From assembly GCA_903831745.1 (NCBI GenBank), contig CAIKYX010000261.1, forward strand, positions 1 through 64,000: 64,000 nt of DNA, given 5' to 3'. This document shows positions 50,152 through 58,514 of this stretch, one piece after another. Position numbers and translations under genes: made by a program. Below the pieces are notes generated by a model, which searched no databases, was not told where the DNA came from, and saw only the letters and a program-made list of their open reading frames with translations. This stretch comes from Oligoflexia bacterium (GTDB taxonomy: Bacteria > Bdellovibrionota > UBA1018 > CAIMNF01). The first letter of the stretch is position 1. Every line of letters starts with the position of its first letter.

Positions 50152-51554
50152 AAATCAATGAAACCATTTTTCGTGAATACGACATTCGAGGAATCGCGGG
50201 CAACGATTTGACTGCAGAATTCGCCAAAACCCTGGGGCTTACTTATGCGGAATATGCGTTCGAGAAACTGGGCAAAGATTCAATCACGATCAGCGTGGGT
50301 CGCGACTGTCGCCTTTCGAGCGATGAATACGCCGACGCCCTGATCGCGGGCCTAAGAGAGGGCGGAATCAATGTGCTGAACATTGGCGTGTGCCCGACTC
50401 CGCTCACCTACTTCTCTATTTTTCATTACCACACTGACGGCGGAATCATGGTCACGGGCTCTCATAATCCGGCCAATTACAACGGTTTTAAAATCTGCCT
50501 GCAAAAAAACACCATTCATGGCGAAGAGATTCAAGTTCTAAAACGTATTTTCATGAAAAATGTGTTCACGAAGCGCAAGCACGGTACCCAAAAGGACGAA
50601 CCCATCATTCCGTACTATCAGGATTATGTTTCTGAACAATCCAAGCCCGCACGCAAGCTCAAGGTCGTTCTCGATGCCGGAAACGGTACCGCCTCGACCG
50701 TGGCTCCACTTTTATTCAAAGAAATTGGCGCCGAAGTCATCGAACTCTATTGCGAGCTCGACGGTCGCTTTCCCAACCACCATCCAGACCCGACTGTTCC
50801 TAAAAACCTTACGGCACTCATCGCCGCGGTCAAGGAACACAAGGCCGACTTCGGAGTGGGTTACGATGGCGATTCCGACCGAATCGGCGCAGTCGACGAA
50901 AATGGCCGGGTGATTTTCGGTGACGAACTGATGGTTATTTTTGCCCGCGATGTTCTCGCTCATCACCCCGGAGCCACCATTATCTCTGAGGTCAAATCGA
51001 GCAATCGCCTGTATCAAGACATCGAGAAGCGGGGCGGAAAAGGCATCATGTGGAAAACCGGCCACTCGCTGATCAAATCGAAGATGAAAGAAACCAATGC
51101 ACTTCTGGCAGGCGAAATGTCGGGCCACATCTTCTTTGCCGATCGTTGGTTTGGTTTCGATGACGCCATTTATGCCTCGGTTCGCCTTTATGAAATTGTG
51201 GCAAAAAACGGTAAACTCTCTGAGTTGATGTCGGGTCTAAAACCGGTAGTCAGCACTCCCGAGATCAGAATTGACTGCGAAGAAGACAAGAAGTTTGCTT
51301 TGATCGAAGAAACTGCAAAGCTATTGCAAGACGCTTCGGCTAAACTGACCACCATTGATGGCCTCAGAGTAGACTACGAAGACCGCTGGGGATTGATTCG
51401 TGCTTCGAACACTCAGCCGGTCATTGTCATGAGATTCGAAGCTCATACCGAAGCGCTCTTAAATGAAATTAAGTCGCGGTTCGAAGCCGCACTCGAAACA
51501 GCCGGAAAGAAGTTGGGTCATGGCAAGTTCGAATTCACCGAAAAGTCTCACTAA
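50148..51554 (+). CDS. Phosphomannomutase/phosphoglucomutase
   Basis: VTGSHNPANYNGFK active-site Ser loop, VGYDGDSDRIGAVDENG metal loop, AGEMSGHIFF. Confidence 0.93.
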   Translation: MKINETIFREYDIRGIAGNDLTAEFAKTLGLTYAEYAFEKLGKDSITISVGRDCRLSSDEYADALIAGLREGGINVLNIGVCPTPLTYFSIFHYHTDGGIMVTGSHNPANYNGFKICLQKNTIHGEEIQVLKRIFMKNVFTKRKHGTQKDEPIIPYYQDYVSEQSKPARKLKVVLDAGNGTASTVAPLLFKEIGAEVIELYCELDGRFPNHHPDPTVPKNLTALIAAVKEHKADFGVGYDGDSDRIGAVDENGRVIFGDELMVIFARDVLAHHPGATIISEVKSSNRLYQDIEKRGGKGIMWKTGHSLIKSKMKETNALLAGEMSGHIFFADRWFGFDDAIYASVRLYEIVAKNGKLSELMSGLKPVVSTPEIRIDCEEDKKFALIEETAKLLQDASAKLTTIDGLRVDYEDRWGLIRASNTQPVIVMRFEAHTEALLNEIKSRFEAALETAGKKLGHGKFEFTEKSH

Positions 51555-54123
51555 ACGTTCTACCAGAAACGATAGTGAAATCACCATTCGTGGCGCTCGC
51601 GTTCATAACTTAAAGAACATCAGCGTCAGCATTCCTCATCGCTCGCTGACCGTAATTACGGGGCCATCGGGATCCGGAAAATCGTCGCTCGCGTTTGATA
51701 CGATTCATGCCGAAGGACAACGTCGTTATATCGAGACGTTTTCGACTTATGCCCGTCAGTTTCTAGAACAAATCGAAAAGCCGGACGTGGATGAACTTCA
51801 GGGATTATCGCCCACGATCGCCATTCTACAAAAGACTACGTCGTACAATCCTCGCTCTACTGTTGGAACTGTCACCGAAATTTACGATCACTTGCGGCTT
51901 TTGTTCGCCAGAATCTCGCATGCGTTTTGCCCGAACTGCGGAGACCCGATCGAATCCTCCTCGACCCAACAAATCGTAGATTCGATTCTGACGTACCCAG
52001 AAGGCACAAAGATTTCGATTCTTGCTCCGATTGCGCGCGAGAAAAAAGGCGAGTTTCAGAAGGAACTTCTGTCACTCAGACAAAAGGGTTACACCAAAGC
52101 CAGAATTGACGGCGAAATTCGAGACTTGGCCGACCCCATTCGGTTAGAAAAAACCTACAAGCATACGATCGAAATCGTCATTGACCGGGCAATCATCAAG
52201 CCCAAAGACAGCGCACTTGCTGCACGCTTGTTTGATAGCGTCGATCTGGGTTTAAAACTGACCAAGGGATCGCTCAATCTTCTCGAACAGTTGCCTAACG
52301 GAAAAACAACCGAAAGGTTCGTGTCGCAGAACTTCGCCTGTACGAAGTGTGATATTTATTTGCCCACACCAGAACCCCGCGTCTTCTCATTCAATAGCCC
52401 AATGGGAGCCTGCAAGACTTGCGATGGCTTGGGGTACGAGAATTTTGATGAAGAAGAGGCCGAAGAAAGTGACGAGGTAACCGACGCTCACACCTACACT
52501 TTTCACAAAGTTTGTCCTGATTGCAAAGGCTCGAGGCTATCAGTCGAAGCCCGTTCTTTTAAGATTTCGAAACTGAACATTTCTGAAGTCTGCGAAAAAC
52601 CCATCGACAAACTCGATGAATTTCTAGAGAGCATCAAGCTCTCAGAGCGCGAGAAGAAAATTGCCGAGGGCCTGATCAAAGAAACCCACGAGCGTGTGGG
52701 ATTTTTAACCAAGGTCGGGGTCGGCTATTTATCACTCAGTCGTCCGCTTTTTTCACTCTCCGGAGGTGAATCTCAGCGCATTCGACTGGCGTCGCAGCTG
52801 GGCAGTTCTCTGGTGGGTATTACTTATATTTTGGATGAGCCATCGATCGGCCTTCATCCTCGCGATAACAAACTTCTGATCGATAGTCTGAAGCGCTTAC
52901 GCGACATGGGTAATACCGTGGTCGTGGTCGAACACGACGAAGAAACCATGATGGCAAGTGACTATATCGTCGACATCGGTCCGGGTGCCGGCGTGAATGG
53001 TGGTTCCGTTATTGTGGCAGGAACTCCAGACGTCGTTAGTCACGACAAGAACAGCCTGACCGGAAAATATTTGCTGAAGACGCTTCAGGTAAATCCGCCA
53101 AAAACGAGAAGAAAGGCTGATCTTAAGAAGGTACTCAAACTCGAGAAGGTTTCTCTGAACAATCTCGAGAATGTTTCTGCGTCGATTCCACTCGGAATCT
53201 TTACCTGCGTGACCGGCGTCTCTGGTAGCGGCAAGAGTTCGCTCATCATCGATACGCTCTACCCAAAACTGCTCAATCACTTTTACGACTCGACGATTCC
53301 GGAGATGACTGCAAAGATCACGCAAGGCCTCGATCAAGTCGATAAGGTGATCGAAATCGATCAGAATCCGATCGGCCGAACGCCGAGATCGAATCCGGCG
53401 ACTTATACCGGTGTCTTTGGTTTTATTCGCGCACTCTTCGCACAATTGCCAGATGCCCAACTCAGATCCTTTAAGCCGGGACGTTTTTCGTTCAATGTCA
53501 AAGGCGGACGTTGTGACGATTGCGGCGGCGACGGCATCAAAAAAATTACGATGAATTTCATGGCTGATGCTCATATTACTTGCGAAACCTGCAAGGGCTC
53601 GCGCTATAAGGCCGATACCCTTCAGGTTCTCTTCAAGGGCAAGAATATCGCGGAGGTTCTTGCGATGTCGGTCGAAGAGGCGCTCGTATTCTTTCAGAAT
53701 ATTCCACCCGTCAAAGACAAGCTTCAAGTGATGAACGATGTGGGCCTAGGGTATGTAAAGCTCGGTCAATCCGCAACGACGCTTTCGGGGGGCGAAGCTC
53801 AACGAATTAAACTGGCAAAAGAATTGGCCAAACGATCCACTGGCAAAACCGTATTTATTCTGGATGAGCCGTCTACTGGCCTTCATTTTGACGATATCAA
53901 GAAGTTGCTTGGAATTCTTCATCGCCTCGTCGACCAAGGAAACACCGTGATCGTCATCGAACACAATCTCGACATCATTTGCTCGGCTGACTACATCATG
54001 GATCTCGGCCCCGAAGCCGGAGCAGGGGGCGGAAAAATTGTTGCCCAAGGTACTCCAGAAGAAGTGGCTAAAAGCAAAGACAGCAAGATCGCGCCATTTT
54101 TAAGAGAAAAATTTAAAAAGTAG
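51520..54123 (+). CDS. uvrA: Excinuclease ABC subunit A
   Basis: VITGPSGSGKSSLAFDTIHAEGQRRYIETFSTYARQFLEQ, CPNCGDPI, two LSGGE(S/A)QRI signatures. Start at internal ATG 51520. Confidence 0.96.
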   Translation: MASSNSPKSLTKRSTRNDSEITIRGARVHNLKNISVSIPHRSLTVITGPSGSGKSSLAFDTIHAEGQRRYIETFSTYARQFLEQIEKPDVDELQGLSPTIAILQKTTSYNPRSTVGTVTEIYDHLRLLFARISHAFCPNCGDPIESSSTQQIVDSILTYPEGTKISILAPIAREKKGEFQKELLSLRQKGYTKARIDGEIRDLADPIRLEKTYKHTIEIVIDRAIIKPKDSALAARLFDSVDLGLKLTKGSLNLLEQLPNGKTTERFVSQNFACTKCDIYLPTPEPRVFSFNSPMGACKTCDGLGYENFDEEEAEESDEVTDAHTYTFHKVCPDCKGSRLSVEARSFKISKLNISEVCEKPIDKLDEFLESIKLSEREKKIAEGLIKETHERVGFLTKVGVGYLSLSRPLFSLSGGESQRIRLASQLGSSLVGITYILDEPSIGLHPRDNKLLIDSLKRLRDMGNTVVVVEHDEETMMASDYIVDIGPGAGVNGGSVIVAGTPDVVSHDKNSLTGKYLLKTLQVNPPKTRRKADLKKVLKLEKVSLNNLENVSASIPLGIFTCVTGVSGSGKSSLIIDTLYPKLLNHFYDSTIPEMTAKITQGLDQVDKVIEIDQNPIGRTPRSNPATYTGVFGFIRALFAQLPDAQLRSFKPGRFSFNVKGGRCDDCGGDGIKKITMNFMADAHITCETCKGSRYKADTLQVLFKGKNIAEVLAMSVEEALVFFQNIPPVKDKLQVMNDVGLGYVKLGQSATTLSGGEAQRIKLAKELAKRSTGKTVFILDEPSTGLHFDDIKKLLGILHRLVDQGNTVIVIEHNLDIICSADYIMDLGPEAGAGGGKIVAQGTPEEVAKSKDSKIAPFLREKFKK

Positions 54124-55036
54124 GCTTGGGAATGATCACCGCTTGGTTTTGATAAACATGAAAAACCAAGCGACCGTTTAGAATCCCTACAGGAGAATTG
54201 GTTCCTAAATCATGCTCGAGCGGGAGTGACTGAACCACCATTCGATCATCTTTGAAATAAACGAGCGAGAATTCAGGAATCTCTGGGTTGGTCGCCTCAA
54301 CGGTAATGCCGGCACGCTCAGCATACCCAACCACAGTACCTCCGGTAATCAGAGAGTTTGCTCTTTCTGTTCTCATCGTCCTAAGCTCATTGATTACGGT
54401 TTGGTACGGCGAAGTTTGCCAAGGATAGGTCCATTTGATTTTGACTTTGATCCTTGCAGTATAATGTTTGATTATCATCGCTACGGTTTTGTCTTCAAAC
54501 TGAATGAACTCATGCACAAAGTGTCTGTCGGCATTGAGCATGAATTCGCGTCCGCGCTGCTTACCTTTCGAAAGATCATCAAAGAGAGTCTCGAGAGCCC
54601 GTCCCACTGCAACGTCCTGGTCGCCATTAAAACCCTTAAATAAAATATCGCCCGTTATTCTTCCCTGACCATCTTTTCGTACAACATTGACCTTGGCTTC
54701 CGAATCGAGCATGCGCCCCTGATATTTGAGGGTCAGCGTATTTTCATTTCCCAACGACAGAGTTACTTCATCATAGAGTGAAACACCGGCGTACACATTA
54801 GTAACATGACCCGATTTATGGATAGCGGCTTCAATCGCCATATAATCTGCAACTTTTTCGATCGGGGCCGTGTAACTCACCGAGGTAGATTCTCGAGTGC
54901 ATTCGGTCGGAAAGAGTTTGATATCATTTGAAAATGGAACCGTCTCAACCAGACCCGCGCGAGCAGGTAGCGCCATCAAAAGTAGAGAAATAATGGCTAA
55001 AGATTGAAAGGCCGAGGTCATAGAAAATAAATCCAT
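54113..55036 (-). CDS. Secreted hypothetical protein
   Basis: Signal peptide FQSLAIISLLLMALPARAG; no recognised domain. Confidence 0.7.
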   Translation of the reverse strand: MDLFSMTSAFQSLAIISLLLMALPARAGLVETVPFSNDIKLFPTECTRESTSVSYTAPIEKVADYMAIEAAIHKSGHVTNVYAGVSLYDEVTLSLGNENTLTLKYQGRMLDSEAKVNVVRKDGQGRITGDILFKGFNGDQDVAVGRALETLFDDLSKGKQRGREFMLNADRHFVHEFIQFEDKTVAMIIKHYTARIKVKIKWTYPWQTSPYQTVINELRTMRTERANSLITGGTVVGYAERAGITVEATNPEIPEFSLVYFKDDRMVVQSLPLEHDLGTNSPVGILNGRLVFHVYQNQAVIIPKPTF

Positions 55037-55182
55037 TCTGTGCAGCTAAAATATCAAGGCACAGAGAAATAGAGTACAAAAATCGTTTGGTCGACAATTC
55101 CGTGTTCACTGACTTCCTTTTTACATTTAATTTGTGTAATTAATTATTTTCGTGGTATCCCATATCCACATTTGGAGGACTC

Positions 55183-55620
55183 ATGAAATTTTTAACTCTT
55201 GCACTCATTGGTACTGCACTCTCGACCCAAGCCGCGCACGCGGGCCCTTTTGATCAGTTTCGAACTGATCTCGAGAAATGCAGAACCTCATCTCGCTCGA
55301 CTTCGGATCAAGGTGCCACAATTAATGCGATGTCTTGCTTTGGCGGCGTGTTCATCGATGCGATCGAGTACCTAGCTACCCAACACACCTCGCCTTCGAA
55401 TCGCTATGTTGCTTTTTACAGCTCGATCAACTGTAGCGACGCTCCGTTTAGCGAAGTGACCTATTCGAACAATCGTTCTGAGGACATTTCAATTTGTTCA
55501 AGCAAAAGCTCCATTACTCGAAAAGCAGTAGGCTCTTACCAGGCTCGTGGTGGCGCCTGCATTAGCACTGCCGAAAGTGGTCTCGACCTATATTCTGCTT
55601 GTATGGTCGCAAGAAACTAA
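55183..55620 (+). CDS. Small secreted six-cysteine protein
   Basis: GGAGG RBS before ATG; signal peptide MKFLTLALIGTALSTQAAHAG; six cysteines in the mature part. Confidence 0.7.
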   Translation: MKFLTLALIGTALSTQAAHAGPFDQFRTDLEKCRTSSRSTSDQGATINAMSCFGGVFIDAIEYLATQHTSPSNRYVAFYSSINCSDAPFSEVTYSNNRSEDISICSSKSSITRKAVGSYQARGGACISTAESGLDLYSACMVARN

Positions 55621-55686
55621 AATAAAAATTTAACGGTATTGATTTTGCATTCTTACTGTCGCCAAACACAAGCGAAGTAGAAGGAT

Positions 55687-55715
55687 TTACCTCCATTTTA
55701 GAAGAATGGAGGTGA
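55687..55715 (+). promoter_or_regulatory. SD-sequestering hairpin
   Basis: TTACCTCCATT (55687-55697) / AATGGAGGTGA (55705-55715), 11 pairs with one G-U, 7-nt loop; SD GGAGGTGA 55708-55715 wholly inside the 3' arm. Confidence 0.75.
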
Positions 55716-55719
55716 TTTT

Positions 55720-55884
55720 ATGAGAGCTACCAGACGTAGTTCTTATCGACTGGATCAGAAAAAACTTAATAGCCAATTGAAAAAAAGGTTATTAATTATG
55801 CAAAATATATGGCTTTTAATCGTTCTAAGCCGTGTTTTGTCCATACTGATCTTGATTCTGACTCACTATCACGAACGATTCTGA
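55720..55884 (+). CDS. 54-aa cationic single-TM small protein (type I toxin-like candidate)
   Basis: Not in the ORF track (shorter than its apparent 60-aa minimum). MRATRRSSYRLDQKKLNSQLKKRLLIMQNIWLLIVLSRVLSILILILTHYHERF; perfect SD GGAGGTGA with the GGAGG core ending 7 nt before ATG. Confidence 0.6.
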   Translation: MRATRRSSYRLDQKKLNSQLKKRLLIMQNIWLLIVLSRVLSILILILTHYHERF

Positions 55885-55980
55885 GGAGACCGGTACAGCG
55901 ATGTAAACCCGGAGTTTCTCAGGACGAGAATCGTTTGTGTTTGGTTTTCTTTTCGACCATGCAGTCTTGAAACAAATAAA

Positions 55981-56015
55981 AAAACCCCGGACACCAAACA
56001 GTACCCGGGGTTTTT
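55981..56015. terminator. Bidirectional intrinsic terminator between the small-ORF locus and atpE
   Basis: AAAACCCCGG (55981-55990) / CCGGGGTTTT (56005-56014) with A-tract and T-tract on either side. Confidence 0.85.
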
Positions 56016-56036
56016 AAATTTGAAATTAACTCGTGA

Positions 56037-56342
56037 TTACATTTTCAAGATTGCGATAACGAAAGCGTAAAGAACGAGAGACTCGATCATCGCGAGACCG
56101 ATAATCATCGGAGTTTGGATTTGTTTGGTAGCTGAAGGATTGCGAGAAATCCCTTCGAGAGCTGCCGCAGTTGCTTTACCTTGACCCATGCCGCCGCCGA
56201 GAGCTGCAAGACCGAGGCCCAAACCTGCTGCCAATGCACCCAGACCGTGGCCTGATGATGCTGCTGCACCTGCTTCTTCAGCAAACGCTGATCCAGTGAT
56301 GAGCAAACCTGCAACCGCCACTAATAAAGATTTCAATTTCAT
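56037..56342 (-). CDS. atpE: ATP synthase F0 subunit c with N-terminal signal-like extension
   Basis: [23 protein letters not shown] and [17 protein letters not shown] (ion-binding Glu); signal peptide [21 protein letters not shown]. Confidence 0.95.
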   Translation of the reverse strand: MKLKSLLVAVAGLLITGSAFAEEAGAAASSGHGLGALAAGLGLGLAALGGGMGQGKATAAALEGISRNPSATKQIQTPMIIGLAMIESLVLYAFVIAILKM

Positions 56343-56367
56343 TTCCTATTCTTCCTTTCGTTGTGTG

Positions 56368-57087
56368 TTAATGATCATGACTTGATGACAATGAGATGTA
56401 AACCATCGTCATCAGACAAAATACAAATGACTGAACCAATGCCACGAACAAGCCGAGGCCATAAAATACCAAGGGGATCACGTACGGGGTCAGATGGTTA
56501 AAAATTCCTAATAAAATGTGGTCACCCATGATGTTTCCGCGAAGACGAAGGGCCAGTGAAATCGGGCGGAAGATGTGGGATGCAAGCTCTACCACCAACA
56601 TCAGTGGAGCAAGCCAAAGAACCGGACCTAAAAAGTGCTTGAGGTAGCCAACGCCGTTCGACTTGAAGCCTACATAATTGTAGTACACAAACACGAAGGT
56701 TCCGAGGGCGAGGGTAGTATTCAGATTGTCGGTCGGCGGGGCAATTCCCGGAACCAGACCTAGAAAATTGGATACGAAAATGAAAATAAAGAGGGTCGCG
56801 ATCAGACCGAAGTGCTGTTCGGCATCGTGCTTGCCCATAACGCCTTCAGCAAGGTCGTAGATCTTCTCTGCAATGATCTCGAAGAGGTTGCGGAAAGTGA
56901 GCTTAGATTCGGCGGCAAGGCCTTCGTGAGCTTCTTTTTGAGCCGATGCGAGTTGCAGGCGGGCAATGAATGCCGCAATGAGGATGATCACCATGATGAT
57001 CGTGGTCATTAGAATATGACCCGTCTCGTGAATGATCTCTCCGCTATATCCTGGAATTAAACTGAGCCAGTTAAAGCCGTGTTGCAT
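56368..57087 (-). CDS. atpB: ATP synthase F0 subunit a
   Basis: HIFRPISLALRLRGNIMGDHILLGIF (essential Arg region). Start set at MQHGFNW. Confidence 0.94.
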   Translation of the reverse strand: MQHGFNWLSLIPGYSGEIIHETGHILMTTIIMVIILIAAFIARLQLASAQKEAHEGLAAESKLTFRNLFEIIAEKIYDLAEGVMGKHDAEQHFGLIATLFIFIFVSNFLGLVPGIAPPTDNLNTTLALGTFVFVYYNYVGFKSNGVGYLKHFLGPVLWLAPLMLVVELASHIFRPISLALRLRGNIMGDHILLGIFNHLTPYVIPLVFYGLGLFVALVQSFVFCLMTMVYISLSSSHDH

Positions 57088-57097
57088 ACTTTTCCTA

Positions 57098-57475
57098 TTA
57101 TTCCCTTTTGTTCCGAGCAAAGAGGGCCGCAATACCCGGTCCGACTCCGATGAATCCGATCCCGAGCATCAAAACGCCCACTGGAACACTTTGTAATCTT
57201 TTGAGCTTTATAGCTAAAAAACCCAAACAAACCAACTTAAAAGTGACATAACTCAGAATCTTAAGCCTATTTTGGGTGTTGGCTTGGCGAGATTCGAGCA
57301 AATAAACAACAATAAGAATTAAAAAAAAGAGGTCCAGCGCGGTCAAAGCGAAGAGCTGGACAAAATTCATGAGGTTTTCGGATTCACCCCAGAAATAAAG
57401 TGTTCCACCCCCCAACCAAACCAGACCAATGAAGGCCAGTGCCTTAAAAAACTCCTTCGGACTTACCTCGTTCAT
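57098..57475 (-). CDS. Membrane protein, ATP synthase subunit I-like
   Basis: Four predicted TM segments, position directly upstream of atpB. Confidence 0.55.
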   Translation of the reverse strand: MNEVSPKEFFKALAFIGLVWLGGGTLYFWGESENLMNFVQLFALTALDLFFLILIVVYLLESRQANTQNRLKILSYVTFKLVCLGFLAIKLKRLQSVPVGVLMLGIGFIGVGPGIAALFARNKRE

Positions 57476-57705
57476 TTCTCATCCTCTCGATTCCACTTCT
57501 GGATCAGTAAATAAATCCGGTAGAAGCCCACACCCAGACCCACCATCATGGCACCTATGGTCGCAATTGTCCGATAAGGCTTTCCGGCCGTCAGCCAGTA
57601 ACTCATCAGTCCGAGGATCCCTGGCGCGAAGGCGATCTCACTCATGATGCTGACGAGAAGCGCAAGCTGCCGGTATGGATTTTCGTCTTTTGGGGGTTCT
57701 TTCAT
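57472..57705 (-). CDS. AtpZ/AtpI-family small membrane protein
   Basis: QLALLVSIMSEIAFAPGILGLMSYWL...IGAMMVGLGVGFYRIYLLIQKWNRE, two TM, upstream of F0 genes. Confidence 0.65.
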   Translation of the reverse strand: MKEPPKDENPYRQLALLVSIMSEIAFAPGILGLMSYWLTAGKPYRTIATIGAMMVGLGVGFYRIYLLIQKWNREDEK

Positions 57706-58511
57706 TTTCTCTTCTTCTTCATCCGTTGTTCAATTCTCAGCATTCGAATTTGAATGACCTTCGACGCGGGATAAGTCTTTTCGATCTTCTTAAATAAAGC
57801 GTACGCCTCTTCGAGTTGATCGAGCTCCTCGCGGGTCGCCGCTTCTCCGAAGACCGCTTCCTGATAAAGTTCTGGAAAACTCTCGTGCGACGAAGCTTCT
57901 AACGATTGAAACAGCTGAAGCGCCTTCGCATAAGCCTGTTTATCGGTGTCGCCCAGGGCGTACCAGCAGTTTCCAAGATCGAGTTTTGCCTTAAGCGCAT
58001 AAAAAGATTTTGGATAAATCTCGATGACCTGCTCATCAAGTTCGATTGCCTTTTTGATCTGATTCGACAAAAAGTGCGAACGGGCAATTCGATAACTGAA
58101 GAGTGCCCGATCCTCATCCGAAAACTTTTTTGCGGTCAAAAGTTTCTGATAATACTCGATTGCTTTTGAATATTGATTCAATTTCGAGAAATAAATGTCT
58201 CCGATTTCACGCTGAACCTGCGGCACCAACTCCGAACTTGATGCCCGTTCAATGAAGGAAAGTAGGCCTTTTAACGCATCTTCTTGCTGATTTAAAAACA
58301 GGGTCCGGGTCATCGAAGCCCGCCATAAAGACTGAAGCCCCAGTGATGTATTGGGTGATTCCTTGACGATGCGATCGAACTCGAGAACGGCTGCTGCGTA
58401 ATTCTTCTCAGTCCAGAGTTTTTCAGCCGAAAGATACCGGTTCGACAATGACGACTGAATCGTGCAGGCGCTCAGTGTTGCCAAGAGCAAAAAGGAACAC
58501 AGGCGCCACAT
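57702..58511 (-). CDS. TPR-containing lipoprotein (BamD/YbgF-like)
   Basis: Lipobox LLATLSAC; repeated TPR-like units. Confidence 0.75.
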   Translation of the reverse strand: MWRLCSFLLLATLSACTIQSSLSNRYLSAEKLWTEKNYAAAVLEFDRIVKESPNTSLGLQSLWRASMTRTLFLNQQEDALKGLLSFIERASSSELVPQVQREIGDIYFSKLNQYSKAIEYYQKLLTAKKFSDEDRALFSYRIARSHFLSNQIKKAIELDEQVIEIYPKSFYALKAKLDLGNCWYALGDTDKQAYAKALQLFQSLEASSHESFPELYQEAVFGEAATREELDQLEEAYALFKKIEKTYPASKVIQIRMLRIEQRMKKKRK

Positions 58512-58514
58512 GAA

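Larger units (their letters stand above)
55661..55945 (+). ncRNA. Structured transcript region enclosing the small ORF (15-bp closing helix)
   Basis: 55661-55675 GCCAAACACAAGCGA pairs contiguously with 55931-55945 TCGTTTGTGTTTGGT (13 Watson-Crick + 2 G-U). Confidence 0.5.

Noticed and set aside
52897-53727. 276-aa minus-strand ORF
   Set aside because: Antisense of uvrA; the length results from codon bias, no domain recognised.
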